Shown here piece by piece: positions 14,125 through 20,901 of a stretch of DNA of 28,451 nt (its first letter is position 1; each line of letters starts with the position of its first letter). A model generated the notes under the pieces. It searched no databases. It worked only from the letters and a program-made list of their open reading frames with translations, and was not told the origin of the DNA. Source of the stretch: Actinomycetota bacterium. GTDB taxonomy: Bacteria > Actinomycetota > Thermoleophilia > Gaiellales > Gaiellaceae. The translations under genes were made by a program, and so were the position numbers. Location: NCBI GenBank assembly GCA_005883245.1, contig VAXT01000091.1, forward strand, positions 1 through 28,451, in the 5' to 3' direction.

Positions 14125-15774
14125 CTACCCCGCGAGTGTCGCACCCCCCACCAGGCGAGACAAGGCCTGCCACTTGCCGTGCTCGAACGCATCGAGATCG
14201 GAGCTGAGGTCGATTCCCTGCTCGACGCCGGCGGTGACGTCGTCGAACAGCTCGGGGTCGCCGAGGATGATCGCGCCGGCGAGCCGGCCGTCGTCCAGCA
14301 CGAGCTTCCGGTAGCGGCGCGTGCCGTACGCGCTGACGAGGACCGTCCTCGAGTCCTCGCCGCTCGCCTCGACCGCGCCGATCGAGAGCAGGTCGATGCC
14401 GGGCACCTTCAGCCGGGCGGGCTGTGCGAGGAGACTGAAGGCCGCTTCGCCGCCGACGATGCTGGTCGCGGCGACCTGTGCCTGCTCCACGCTCGCCGGC
14501 CAGAGCCCGTAACGCCGCCCCTGGTGGTCGACGACGTCGCCCACGGCGTAGATGTGCGGGTCCGAGGTCTGCATCGCGTCGTTGACGGTGACTCCGCCGG
14601 CTACCTCGAGCGCGGCAGCCTTGGCGAGCTCCGAGTTCGGGACGACTCCCGTCGCGGCGAGGCAGAGCTCGGCGTCGATCGTCCCCCCGTCGACCAGCTC
14701 GACGCCCGTCACAAGCTCGTCGGCGACGATCCGCTCCGCCTCGATCAGCGGCAGGAGCTCGATGCCGAGGTCGTGGAGCATCTCCCAGAGCAGCGCGCCC
14801 GCCTGCTCGTCGAGCTGCCGGCTGAGTGGCCACGGGCTGCGGTCGAGCATGACAACCCGGAGGTCGAGCTGCGTCAGGTAGTACGCGGCCTCGAGCCCGA
14901 GCAGGCCGGCACCGACGATCACGACCGTCCGACAGCGGTGCCGCCGGACGTGCTGCTGGATCTGCACGGCGTCGTCGATCGTCCGCAGCACGAAGCTGCC
15001 CGCCGCGCCGAAGCCGTCGATCGGTGGGACGAGCGGAGCCGCCCCGGTCGCGATCACCACTCGGTCGTACGGGATGCGTTCCCGGTCGGCGAGGACCACG
15101 TCGCCGCTCTCGCGGTCGATCGCCGTGACGGGCAACCCGCGCCGGTAGTCGATCCTCCGTGACCCGGCCCAGTCACGCCGGTTCAGGTAGAGGCTCTCGA
15201 TCGACACGGACTCGGAGACGAGCCTCGTGATCCCCATCCGGTTGTAGAAGGCATACGGCTCGTCGCCGATCAGGGTCAGCTCCGCGTCGGGCAGCACGCG
15301 GCGAAGCTCCTCGGCTGCGGTCACGCCCGCGACACCCGCTCCGATGACGACGACTCGTCCGATCTCGGTCTTGAGCTCGGGGACAACGGCGACGGCCCGG
15401 GTCGGCTCCTCGCTCGGTTCCTCGGGGGCCGGATGCGGATCGACGACGACCGGGCCTTCGACGCGCGACACGCATGCCATCCGGCAGCCCGCCCCCAGCC
15501 CTAGACGCTCCAGGGTGCGACGCTCGGCCGAGCGCATGGCCGAGAGGTTCTCCTCGCCCTCGATGATGCGGACGGGATCCGAGCCGCACATGCCCATGCG
15601 GCAGCCGTGCTCGATCGGCACCTGGCTCGCCTCGGCGATGTCCAGCAGTTTGTCGCCCTTCTTAGCTCGCACCGTCGGGCCATTCGTGAAGGCGACCGAG
15701 ACCTCGCCCGCATGGACGGCTTCCGCGACGCGCAGGAGCTCGTCGGCCGGATGCGCTGGCGTGGGCTCGGTCAC
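14125..15774 (-). CDS. Ferredoxin-domain-fused FAD/NAD(P)-dependent oxidoreductase
   Basis: A 549-residue fusion. Residues about 25-115 form a plant-type [2Fe-2S] ferredoxin; about 135-430 is a two-dinucleotide-binding flavoprotein with FAD motif VVVIGAGVAGVTAAEELRR, NAD(P) motif VVIVGAGLLGLEAAYYL and the second FAD motif DPHIYAVGDVVDHQG; the rest is a NirB/rubredoxin-reductase-like C-terminal domain. The cluster region is odd: HGCRMGMCGSDPVRI gives Cys58 and Cys63, but the expected third Cys is Asp66, and the final site is GCRMACVSR with Cys97 and Cys101. The enzyme probably passes electrons from NAD(P)H through FAD and the cluster to a partner. The following globin is the obvious candidate. 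Start is GTG at 15774, which lies in the loop of an 8-base-pair hairpin. The dienelactone hydrolase gene ends 32 bases upstream on the same strand. Confidence 0.9.
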   Translation of the reverse strand: MTEPTPAHPADELLRVAEAVHAGEVSVAFTNGPTVRAKKGDKLLDIAEASQVPIEHGCRMGMCGSDPVRIIEGEENLSAMRSAERRTLERLGLGAGCRMACVSRVEGPVVVDPHPAPEEPSEEPTRAVAVVPELKTEIGRVVVIGAGVAGVTAAEELRRVLPDAELTLIGDEPYAFYNRMGITRLVSESVSIESLYLNRRDWAGSRRIDYRRGLPVTAIDRESGDVVLADRERIPYDRVVIATGAAPLVPPIDGFGAAGSFVLRTIDDAVQIQQHVRRHRCRTVVIVGAGLLGLEAAYYLTQLDLRVVMLDRSPWPLSRQLDEQAGALLWEMLHDLGIELLPLIEAERIVADELVTGVELVDGGTIDAELCLAATGVVPNSELAKAAALEVAGGVTVNDAMQTSDPHIYAVGDVVDHQGRRYGLWPASVEQAQVAATSIVGGEAAFSLLAQPARLKVPGIDLLSIGAVEASGEDSRTVLVSAYGTRRYRKLVLDDGRLAGAIILGDPELFDDVTAGVEQGIDLSSDLDAFEHGKWQALSRLVGGATLAG

Positions 15775-15784
15775 GCACCGAGCC
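15764..15784 (-). promoter_or_regulatory. Hairpin with the reductase start codon in its loop
   Basis: On the minus strand GGCTCGGT (15784-15777) and ACCGAGCC (15771-15764) form a perfect 8-base-pair stem. The 5-base loop GCGTG contains the GTG start codon (15774-15772) of the ferredoxin-reductase gene. No strong Shine-Dalgarno sequence precedes it. The stem could tune initiation as RNA, or the repeat could be a protein-binding site as DNA. Structure seen directly, function inferred. Confidence 0.5.
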
Positions 15785-15806
15785 TAAAACGAGTTGGCGC
15801 GCCGGG

Positions 15807-16556
15807 CTAGTAACGGTGGCGCTCGATGAACTCGAGCATCCGGTTCCACGCGTCCGCGGACGCCTCCGCGAACGCTTCCTGGCTGCGGTCGAAGAAACTG
15901 TGCGGCGCGCCGGGATAGGTCACCACCTCGTGCTCGACGCCGGCCGCAGTCAGGGCCTCGTCGAACTCCGCGTTGTGCTCGGCGGTGATGTTCCTGTCGG
16001 CGCCGGCCTGAAGCGCGAGGATCGGCGCGGTCATCTCGGCCGCGCGCGTCGTCGGGCCGCGCGTGTCGCGATCGACCGTCGACCCGTAGAAGCCGACGGC
16101 CCCCTTCAGGTCGTGCCCGCTCGCCGCGGCCAGCCACGAGTTGCGCCCGCCGAAGCAGAAGCCGACCGTGAAGTTTGAGGTCACGCCCTGGTCGAGCAAC
16201 CACGCGATGACGGCGCTGAGGTCGGTCTGCACCTGGTCCGGCGTGCCCAGGCTCACGTGGTGCGGGTAGTCGAAGTCGTCGCCCCTCTTCCCCACTCCCG
16301 CCGTCCGCCCGAAGTAGTCGAAGGCGATCGCGGCGATTCCGCGCTCGGCGAAGCGCAGCGCCAGCTCCTCGTAGAAGCGGTAGAGCCCGCGCACATCGGG
16401 CAGGATCGCGACGCCGACGTCGGTCGGATCCTCTGGCAGCGCCGCGAAGGCCGCGAAGCGGTTGCCGTCCTCGCTTTGGAGCTCGAGGTCGCGGTGGTCG
16501 ACCGCGCCACCCTCGATCGGCGCAATCGGCGGCACAGCGTCGAGCTCGAAGCACAT
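15807..16556 (-). CDS. Dienelactone hydrolase family alpha/beta hydrolase
   Basis: A 249-residue cytoplasmic hydrolase. The nucleophile elbow GFCFGGR places Cys134 as nucleophile, as in carboxymethylenebutenolidase. Asp187 (QAGADRNIT) and His219 (GAPHSFF) complete the Cys-Asp-His triad. VAILPDVRGLYRFYEELALR and IAAIAFDYFGR are the usual early strand and oxyanion region of the family. The reaction could be ring opening of dienelactones in chlorocatechol breakdown, but many family members have other ester or lactone substrates, and no catechol-pathway genes are in the window. It ends 32 bases before the reductase gene on the same strand and may be the first gene of the reductase-globin-CNB operon. 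The 47-base gap to the divergent M24 gene must hold both promoters. Confidence 0.9.
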   Translation of the reverse strand: MCFELDAVPPIAPIEGGAVDHRDLELQSEDGNRFAAFAALPEDPTDVGVAILPDVRGLYRFYEELALRFAERGIAAIAFDYFGRTAGVGKRGDDFDYPHHVSLGTPDQVQTDLSAVIAWLLDQGVTSNFTVGFCFGGRNSWLAAASGHDLKGAVGFYGSTVDRDTRGPTTRAAEMTAPILALQAGADRNITAEHNAEFDEALTAAGVEHEVVTYPGAPHSFFDRSQEAFAEASADAWNRMLEFIERHRY

Positions 16557-16603
16557 GCGGCGAGCCTATCCTGAGCCGGCGGGGACTAGACTCGAATCCG
16601 AGG

Positions 16604-17719
16604 ATGGCGAAGACGTTCACCGCCGAGGACTTCGGCGCGCGGATCGAGCGAGCGGGTCGCATGGCCGAGGCGGCGGGCCTCTCCGGCGTCGTCGTCACGC
16701 CCGGTGCCGATCTCCTGTATCTGACCGGCTACGTGCCCGTCGCGATCACGGAGCGGCTGACGATGCTCGTCGTCCCGTCCGACCGCGAGGCGGCGATGAT
16801 CGTCCCCGTCCTGGAGCGGCCGGACGCGGAGTCGGCGCCGGGGAGCTCGAACCTGACGCTCTCAGACTGGGCCGACGGCAACGACCCGTACGAGGCGGCG
16901 GCCGAGCTGCTCGATCCCGAGGGCCGCTACGCGATCTCGGACGCGGCCTGGGCGATGCACCTGCTCGGCCTTCAGCGCGTCCTGCCCGATTCCCACTACG
17001 TCTCGACGAGCGACGCCCTGCCGATGCTGCGGGCGGTCAAGGACGCGGACGAGCTCGAGCTCCTGGCCGCCGCGGGCGAGGCGGCCGACGCCGCGTTCTA
17101 CGACATCGTCGGCGTGCGCTTCTCGGGCCGCAAGGAGTCCGAGGTCGCGGCCGACCTCGCCGAAGCTTTGAAGGCCCACGGCCACTCCACCGTCGAGTTC
17201 ACGCTCGTCGGCTCCGGGCCGAACGGCGCCAATCCCCACCACGAGTTCGGAGAGCGCGTGCTGCGGGAGGGCGACATGGTCGTCCTCGACTTCGGCGGGA
17301 TCAAGGACGGCTACACGTCGGACACGACACGCACCGTGCACGTCGGCGAGCCGACGGAAGAGGAGCGGAAGGTGCACGAGATCGTCGAGCAAGCCCAGCA
17401 GGCCGGGTTCGAGGCCGTCCGGCCGGGCGTCGCCTGCCAGGAGGTCGACCGCGCCTCGCGCAAGCTGATCGTGGACGCCGGCTACGGCGAGCGGTTCGTC
17501 CACCGGACCGGGCACGGCATCGGCCTCACCGCGCACGAGCCGCCCTACATGGTCGAGGGCGAGGAACACGTCCTGGAGCCCGGCATGTGCTTTTCGATCG
17601 AGCCCGGGATCTACCTTCCGAACGAGTTCGGCGTTCGGATCGAGGACATCGTCGCCGTCACAGACGACGGCGGCCGGCGCCTGAACACGACGCCGCGCGA
17701 GCTCACGATCGTCGCGTAG
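16604..17719 (+). CDS. M24 family Xaa-Pro aminopeptidase-like metallopeptidase (first copy)
   Basis: A 371-residue cytoplasmic dipeptidase/aminopeptidase with an N-terminal creatinase-like domain (about 1-140, including VVTPGADLLYLTGY) and a C-terminal pita-bread domain. The five dinuclear-metal ligands can all be placed: Asp in VVLDFGGIKDG (about 228) and in YTSDTTRTVH (about 239), His in GHGIGLTAHEPPY (about 304), Glu in FSIEPGIYLP (about 333) and Glu in GVRIEDIVAV (about 346). HRTGHGIGLTAHEPP is the classical M24B signature, so activity on X-Pro peptides is likely. It is transcribed alone: upstream is the divergent hydrolase, downstream the convergent beta-lactamase-like gene. GAGG immediately precedes the ATG. 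A second, more divergent M24 enzyme lies at 20901-22046. Confidence 0.94.
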   Translation: MAKTFTAEDFGARIERAGRMAEAAGLSGVVVTPGADLLYLTGYVPVAITERLTMLVVPSDREAAMIVPVLERPDAESAPGSSNLTLSDWADGNDPYEAAAELLDPEGRYAISDAAWAMHLLGLQRVLPDSHYVSTSDALPMLRAVKDADELELLAAAGEAADAAFYDIVGVRFSGRKESEVAADLAEALKAHGHSTVEFTLVGSGPNGANPHHEFGERVLREGDMVVLDFGGIKDGYTSDTTRTVHVGEPTEEERKVHEIVEQAQQAGFEAVRPGVACQEVDRASRKLIVDAGYGERFVHRTGHGIGLTAHEPPYMVEGEEHVLEPGMCFSIEPGIYLPNEFGVRIEDIVAVTDDGGRRLNTTPRELTIVA

Positions 17720-17765
17720 CGCGAGCTCAAGTCGTGAAGCTCGACGACGAGCGCGGGCGGCAGGT

Positions 17766-18467
17766 CTACGGCCGGAGCGACTCGCCGAGCCACTCCGCCA
17801 GGCGGTCGAGGACCGCGGCGCCCGACTCATAGGTGCCGTCCGTAGGGAGGGCCGCCAGCGCAACGGCGAGCCTCGAGCCGACGATCCCCATCTGCCGGAC
17901 CAGATGCCGCCCGTCGGGATCGGGGCCCCAGCCGCCCTTGAGCTCCACGTCCTCGCGCAGGGCCCCGAGCCCCCAGCGCTGCTCGGGAACGACCTGCCGC
18001 ATGCAGGCTCGAACCGGCTCCGAGCCCGGGAGCTCGGGCAATGCAGCCATGAGCTGGACCTGCGCCCTGAGCGACCACTCGGTCTGGCCGAACGGCGTGT
18101 AGCCCGCCCGGAGGATCCGCGGCTCGACCCTCGTCTCCGTGTCTCCGGCGGAGGCGAGGACGTCCTGGACTGCCGCGGCGGCCTCCTCAGGCGGCCCGAG
18201 CCGTTCCCACAACGCCAGCGCGGCCTCGTTGTCGGAGACCGTGAGCGCAGCGTCGACCAGCTCCCGGTCGCGTCCGTCGGCACCGCGCGCCTCGACCGCG
18301 AGCGCGAGCGGCACCTTGATCGTCGACCAGGCAACGCCACCTCTGAGCGGCCCGAGCTCCTCGACCTGCTGCCCCGCGCCGAGCACGGAGAGTGCCAGCC
18401 CGACCTCGCCCTCGACGGCCGCCTCGAGCGCCTGGAACCGTGCCCGATCCGTGGCCGCGATCTGCAA
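17766..18467 (-). CDS. Serine beta-lactamase-fold (class A-like) hydrolase
   Basis: A 233-residue protein with the penicillin-binding/beta-lactamase motifs in order: S-x-x-K as WSTIKVPLAL (Ser48, Lys51), S-D-N as VSDNEAAL (78-80), and K-G-G as ELKGGWGPDPDG (177-179) where class A enzymes have KTG or KSG. The segment TPFGQTEWSL is typical of a cytoplasmic actinobacterial branch. No signal peptide is visible, so it is unlikely to be a secreted antibiotic-resistance enzyme. Some other acyl-serine hydrolase role is more plausible. The catalytic Glu166 of true class A lactamases cannot be located with confidence. It starts 7 bases after the DHFR-like gene ends and is probably cotranscribed with it. 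Confidence 0.82.
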   Translation of the reverse strand: MQIAATDRARFQALEAAVEGEVGLALSVLGAGQQVEELGPLRGGVAWSTIKVPLALAVEARGADGRDRELVDAALTVSDNEAALALWERLGPPEEAAAAVQDVLASAGDTETRVEPRILRAGYTPFGQTEWSLRAQVQLMAALPELPGSEPVRACMRQVVPEQRWGLGALREDVELKGGWGPDPDGRHLVRQMGIVGSRLAVALAALPTDGTYESGAAVLDRLAEWLGESLRP

Positions 18468-18474
18468 CCGGCGG

Positions 18475-19068
18475 CTAGCGACGCGCAGCGTACGTGGTCA
18501 GTAGAGCACCGTTCCCGGCCACCTGGCCGTCGACCAGGCTCCAGGCCCTGAGCGCGCCGTCGTCCGGAAGAAAGCGCTTGCCGCCTCCGAGTGCGACCGG
18601 GTCGATCATCAGTCGTAGCTCGTCGACGAGGTCGCGCTCGATGAGCGCCTGCACGAGCTGCGTGCTGCCGATCACGTGCATGTCGCCGCCGTCCTCCTGC
18701 TTGAGCGCACCGACCGCCTCCCCGAGGTCACCCCGGAGCAGCGTCGAGGGCTGCCACCCGAGCGGCTCGCTCAACGTCGTCGAGGCGACGTATTTCGGCT
18801 TTGTGTTCAGAGGCTCGGCCACGACCTGCTCCTCCTCGGGCGCGTTTGGCCAGTAGGCGGCGAAGATCTCCCACGTCCTGCGCCCGAGCAGGAAAGCCCC
18901 CGCCTCGAGGATGCTGTCGAGGACCCACTTCATCGTGCCCTCGTCCTCCATGTACTGCATGTGCCACCCGCCGTGCTGGAAGCCGCCGCTCGGATCCTCC
19001 TCGGGCGAACCGGGCGCCTGGGCGACTCCGTCGAGGCTCATGAACTCGTTCACGACCACCTTGCGCAT
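18475..19068 (-). CDS. Dihydrofolate-reductase-fold (RibD C-terminal domain-like) protein
   Basis: A 197-residue NADPH-type oxidoreductase fold. MRKVVVNEFMSLDGVAQAPG is the typical first strand and substrate loop of the RibD_C/DHFR-like family. FLLGRRTWEIFAAYWP is the helix that follows the cofactor site, and GGDMHVIGSTQLVQALIERD with DELRLMIDPVALGGGKRFLP is the second conserved half. These single-domain proteins are widespread, usually of unknown substrate, and distinct from FolA; no riboflavin genes are nearby. AAGGAGG lies 6 bases before the ATG, a strong ribosome-binding site. It is followed directly by the beta-lactamase-like gene (7-base gap) and preceded by the GFA gene (54 bases). Confidence 0.9.
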   Translation of the reverse strand: MRKVVVNEFMSLDGVAQAPGSPEEDPSGGFQHGGWHMQYMEDEGTMKWVLDSILEAGAFLLGRRTWEIFAAYWPNAPEEEQVVAEPLNTKPKYVASTTLSEPLGWQPSTLLRGDLGEAVGALKQEDGGDMHVIGSTQLVQALIERDLVDELRLMIDPVALGGGKRFLPDDGALRAWSLVDGQVAGNGALLTTYAARR

Positions 19069-19122
19069 TTCGTCCTCCTTCGCTCTGTCAGCCGTTGCTC
19101 AGACGATCCGGCCGCGTCGAAC

Positions 19123-19635
19123 TCATCGGCCGAGAGCGGCGTCGAGCCGCTGACGGCTCTCGGCCGGCCACAGGGTCTTGGAGTCGTAGTAGAGGTCGAA
19201 CGCCGGCGTCGACTCGGGGAGCGTGACCCAGGGCAGCTTCGACCTCGTGAAGATGTGGACGTCCGGGGCGACCGACGACGGCTCGTCGAGCGTCCCCGCG
19301 CGGACGAACCGAACCGCTGGCCGCCCGTACTCGCTGTAGACCGCGACCTGGCACGACGGGCAGCGGAAGATCGTCTGCGTGCTGCCGTCGTCGCGCGGGA
19401 CTTCGACGGGCTGCGGCTCGCCGGCGAAGAGCTCCATGCGATCGGCCTCGAGCAGCAGGTTGATCACGAACGCACTCCCGGTCTGGCGCTGGCAGTTCAG
19501 GCAGTGGCAGCAGTGCACGAACATCGGCTCGGACGTGAGCCGGTAGCGAACGGCTCCGCAGGAACAGCCACCCTCTCGTGCGACGGCCACGGGAGGACAG
19601 TACTCGTAACCACACGCGGATTCCGAGGCGCTCAT
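19123..19635 (-). CDS. GFA-family (CENP-V/GFA) zinc protein
   Basis: Up to 170 residues, with the zinc-binding cysteines of the GFA fold: GGCSCGAVRYRL, then HCCHCLNCQRQTGSAF, then FRCPSCQVAVYSEYG. The founding member was described as glutathione-dependent formaldehyde-activating enzyme. Most homologues, including this one, have no proven reaction, and actinobacteria generally use mycothiol instead of glutathione. The start is uncertain: ATG at 19635 gives an extra 15 residues, while GTG at 19590 begins nearer to the conserved core (VAVAREGGCSCG). Neither has a clear ribosome-binding site. Same strand as the DHFR-like and beta-lactamase-like genes that follow; divergent from the glycosyltransferase gene. 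Confidence 0.87.
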   Translation of the reverse strand: MSASESACGYEYCPPVAVAREGGCSCGAVRYRLTSEPMFVHCCHCLNCQRQTGSAFVINLLLEADRMELFAGEPQPVEVPRDDGSTQTIFRCPSCQVAVYSEYGRPAVRFVRAGTLDEPSSVAPDVHIFTRSKLPWVTLPESTPAFDLYYDSKTLWPAESRQRLDAALGR

Positions 19636-19699
19636 CCAGCGCTACCTGGGCGCCCCCGCCGGCACCGGAGGACGAGCTCGGGCGAGCTACGCTGCGCGG

Positions 19700-20378
19700 G
19701 TGGCCGATCAGAGCGACACGCTCGTCTTCGTGCCGGCCTGGAACGAGGAGGAGAATCTGCCGGCGGTTCTCGAGGAGCTGCACCACGAGCTCCCGGCGGC
19801 GGACGTCCTCGTCGTGGACGACGGCTCGACGGACGGGACGGCCGGAATTGCGGCGGGACACGGCGCCGACGTCCTCTCGTTCGGCGCCAACCGCGGGCTG
19901 CCGGCGGCGATCTCGGGCGGCTACGGGTATGCGGTCGAGCGCGGATACGAGTTTTGCGGCCGCGTCGACGCCGACGGACAGCACCCGGCTGACGAGCTTC
20001 GGCGCTTGCTCGAGCGCGTGCGCGCCGGCACGTGCGACGTGGCCGTCGGATCGAGGTACGCCAACCGCGGTCCTGCGCCGCTCGATGGCGGTTGCCCTCA
20101 GGCGTCCCTTCCTCGACGCGACGAGCGGCCTCTACGCCGCCAATGGGAAGGCGCTGCCGATCCTCGCGCGCCCGTACGACAGCGCGGCGCCCGAGGTGCA
20201 GGCGCTCCTGCGGCTCCACGAGGCGGGGCTCCGGGTCGACGAGGTTCCGGTGCACATGCGCGAGCGGGCGGGCGGCGAGTCGAAGCTCCGCGGCAAGAAG
20301 GCGGTCATGGTCGTGCTCACGGTCGCGGGCACGCTGCTCACGTTCGAAGGGCTGAGGCGGGCTCGTGGCCGTCGCTGA
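19700..20378 (+). pseudogene. Family 2 glycosyltransferase (dolichol-phosphate-mannose-synthase-like), frameshifted
   Basis: The product would transfer a sugar from a nucleotide donor to a lipid or cell-envelope acceptor. The first part, from GTG 19700, has LVFVPAWNEEENLPAVLEEL, the donor-binding VLVVDDGSTDGTAG, and the metal-binding GRVDADGQHPADELRRLLER, then VAVGSRYANRG. From about 20072 the family continues in another frame: LRRSMAVALRRPFLDATSGL, APEVQALLRLHEAGLRVDEV and RERAGGESKLRGKKAVM, ending at the TGA at 20378. About 15-20 residues that normally lie between the SRY motif and LLRR are missing, and the frame is changed, with the join at about 20067-20075. It is either a real deletion or an assembly fault. 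The DUF218 gene starts inside its 3' end (14-base overlap), which suggests that the original stop is the one at 20378. Confidence 0.85.
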
Positions 20379-20901
20379 GCCGAGACGACTCGTGGCTGTG
20401 TTCGGCTACTCCGCGCGCAGCGTCGAGGGACTGCATCCACTCTGCGTGCTGAGGCTGCGTCACGGGGAGGAGCTCGCGGACGGGGCAGAGGCGGTCGTCC
20501 TCTCCGGCTGGTCGAGACACGGGGCGAAAGGCGGCGAGGCCGAGCTGATGCGCGACGCCTGGTGCGGGCCCGACGTGACCCTAGTCTGCGACCCGACGGC
20601 ACGAAACACGATGCAGAACGCGGCGGGGGTCGCCGTGCTCGCGCGTGAGGTGGACGCCGACGAGGTGGTCGTCGTGACGTCGCGCTGGCACGCGCCTCGG
20701 GCAGGCGCGCTCGTGCGGGCGGCTCTTGGAGGCTCGAAGCTGCCCGTTCGCACGTCGTCCCCTCGTGGACGGCTCCAACCGCGTCTCCTCGCGCGCGAGA
20801 TCGCCTGCCTGGCGGCGCTGCCTTATCAGCTGCTCCGCGTCCGTGCGCTTCGCAGAGACGAAAGCTCGCTGCGAGCGTCGTCGAGCCTCCGCTCACGCTG
20901 A
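20365..20901 (+). CDS. DUF218 (YdcF/SanA/ElyC-like) protein
   Basis: A 178-residue protein of the DUF218 alpha/beta family. AEAVVLSGWSRHG near the N-terminus, the acidic EAELMRDAW helix, DPTARNTMQNAAGVAVLARE, and VVVVTSRWHAPRAGALVRAA match the YdcF-type core in which the acidic and Asn residues line the pocket. Unlike SanA or ElyC it has no obvious membrane anchor. GTG at 20365 is chosen because GAGG lies 7 bases upstream, giving a 14-base overlap with the glycosyltransferase frame. It ends with TGATG (20899-20903), so the M24 gene at 20901 is translationally coupled. Family function is poorly known; SanA and ElyC affect envelope integrity, which would fit a neighbouring glycosyltransferase. 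Confidence 0.82.
   Translation: MAVAEPRRLVAVFGYSARSVEGLHPLCVLRLRHGEELADGAEAVVLSGWSRHGAKGGEAELMRDAWCGPDVTLVCDPTARNTMQNAAGVAVLAREVDADEVVVVTSRWHAPRAGALVRAALGGSKLPVRTSSPRGRLQPRLLAREIACLAALPYQLLRVRALRRDESSLRASSSLRSR

Noticed and set aside
13702..15162. 486-codon plus-strand open frame across globin and reductase genes
   Set aside because: Spans two well-supported minus-strand genes and their intergenic gap, with no recognisable domain.
15796..15803. GGCGCGCC palindrome between hydrolase and reductase genes
   Set aside because: Eight-base GC palindrome is expected by chance at this base composition and is not extended by flanking bases.
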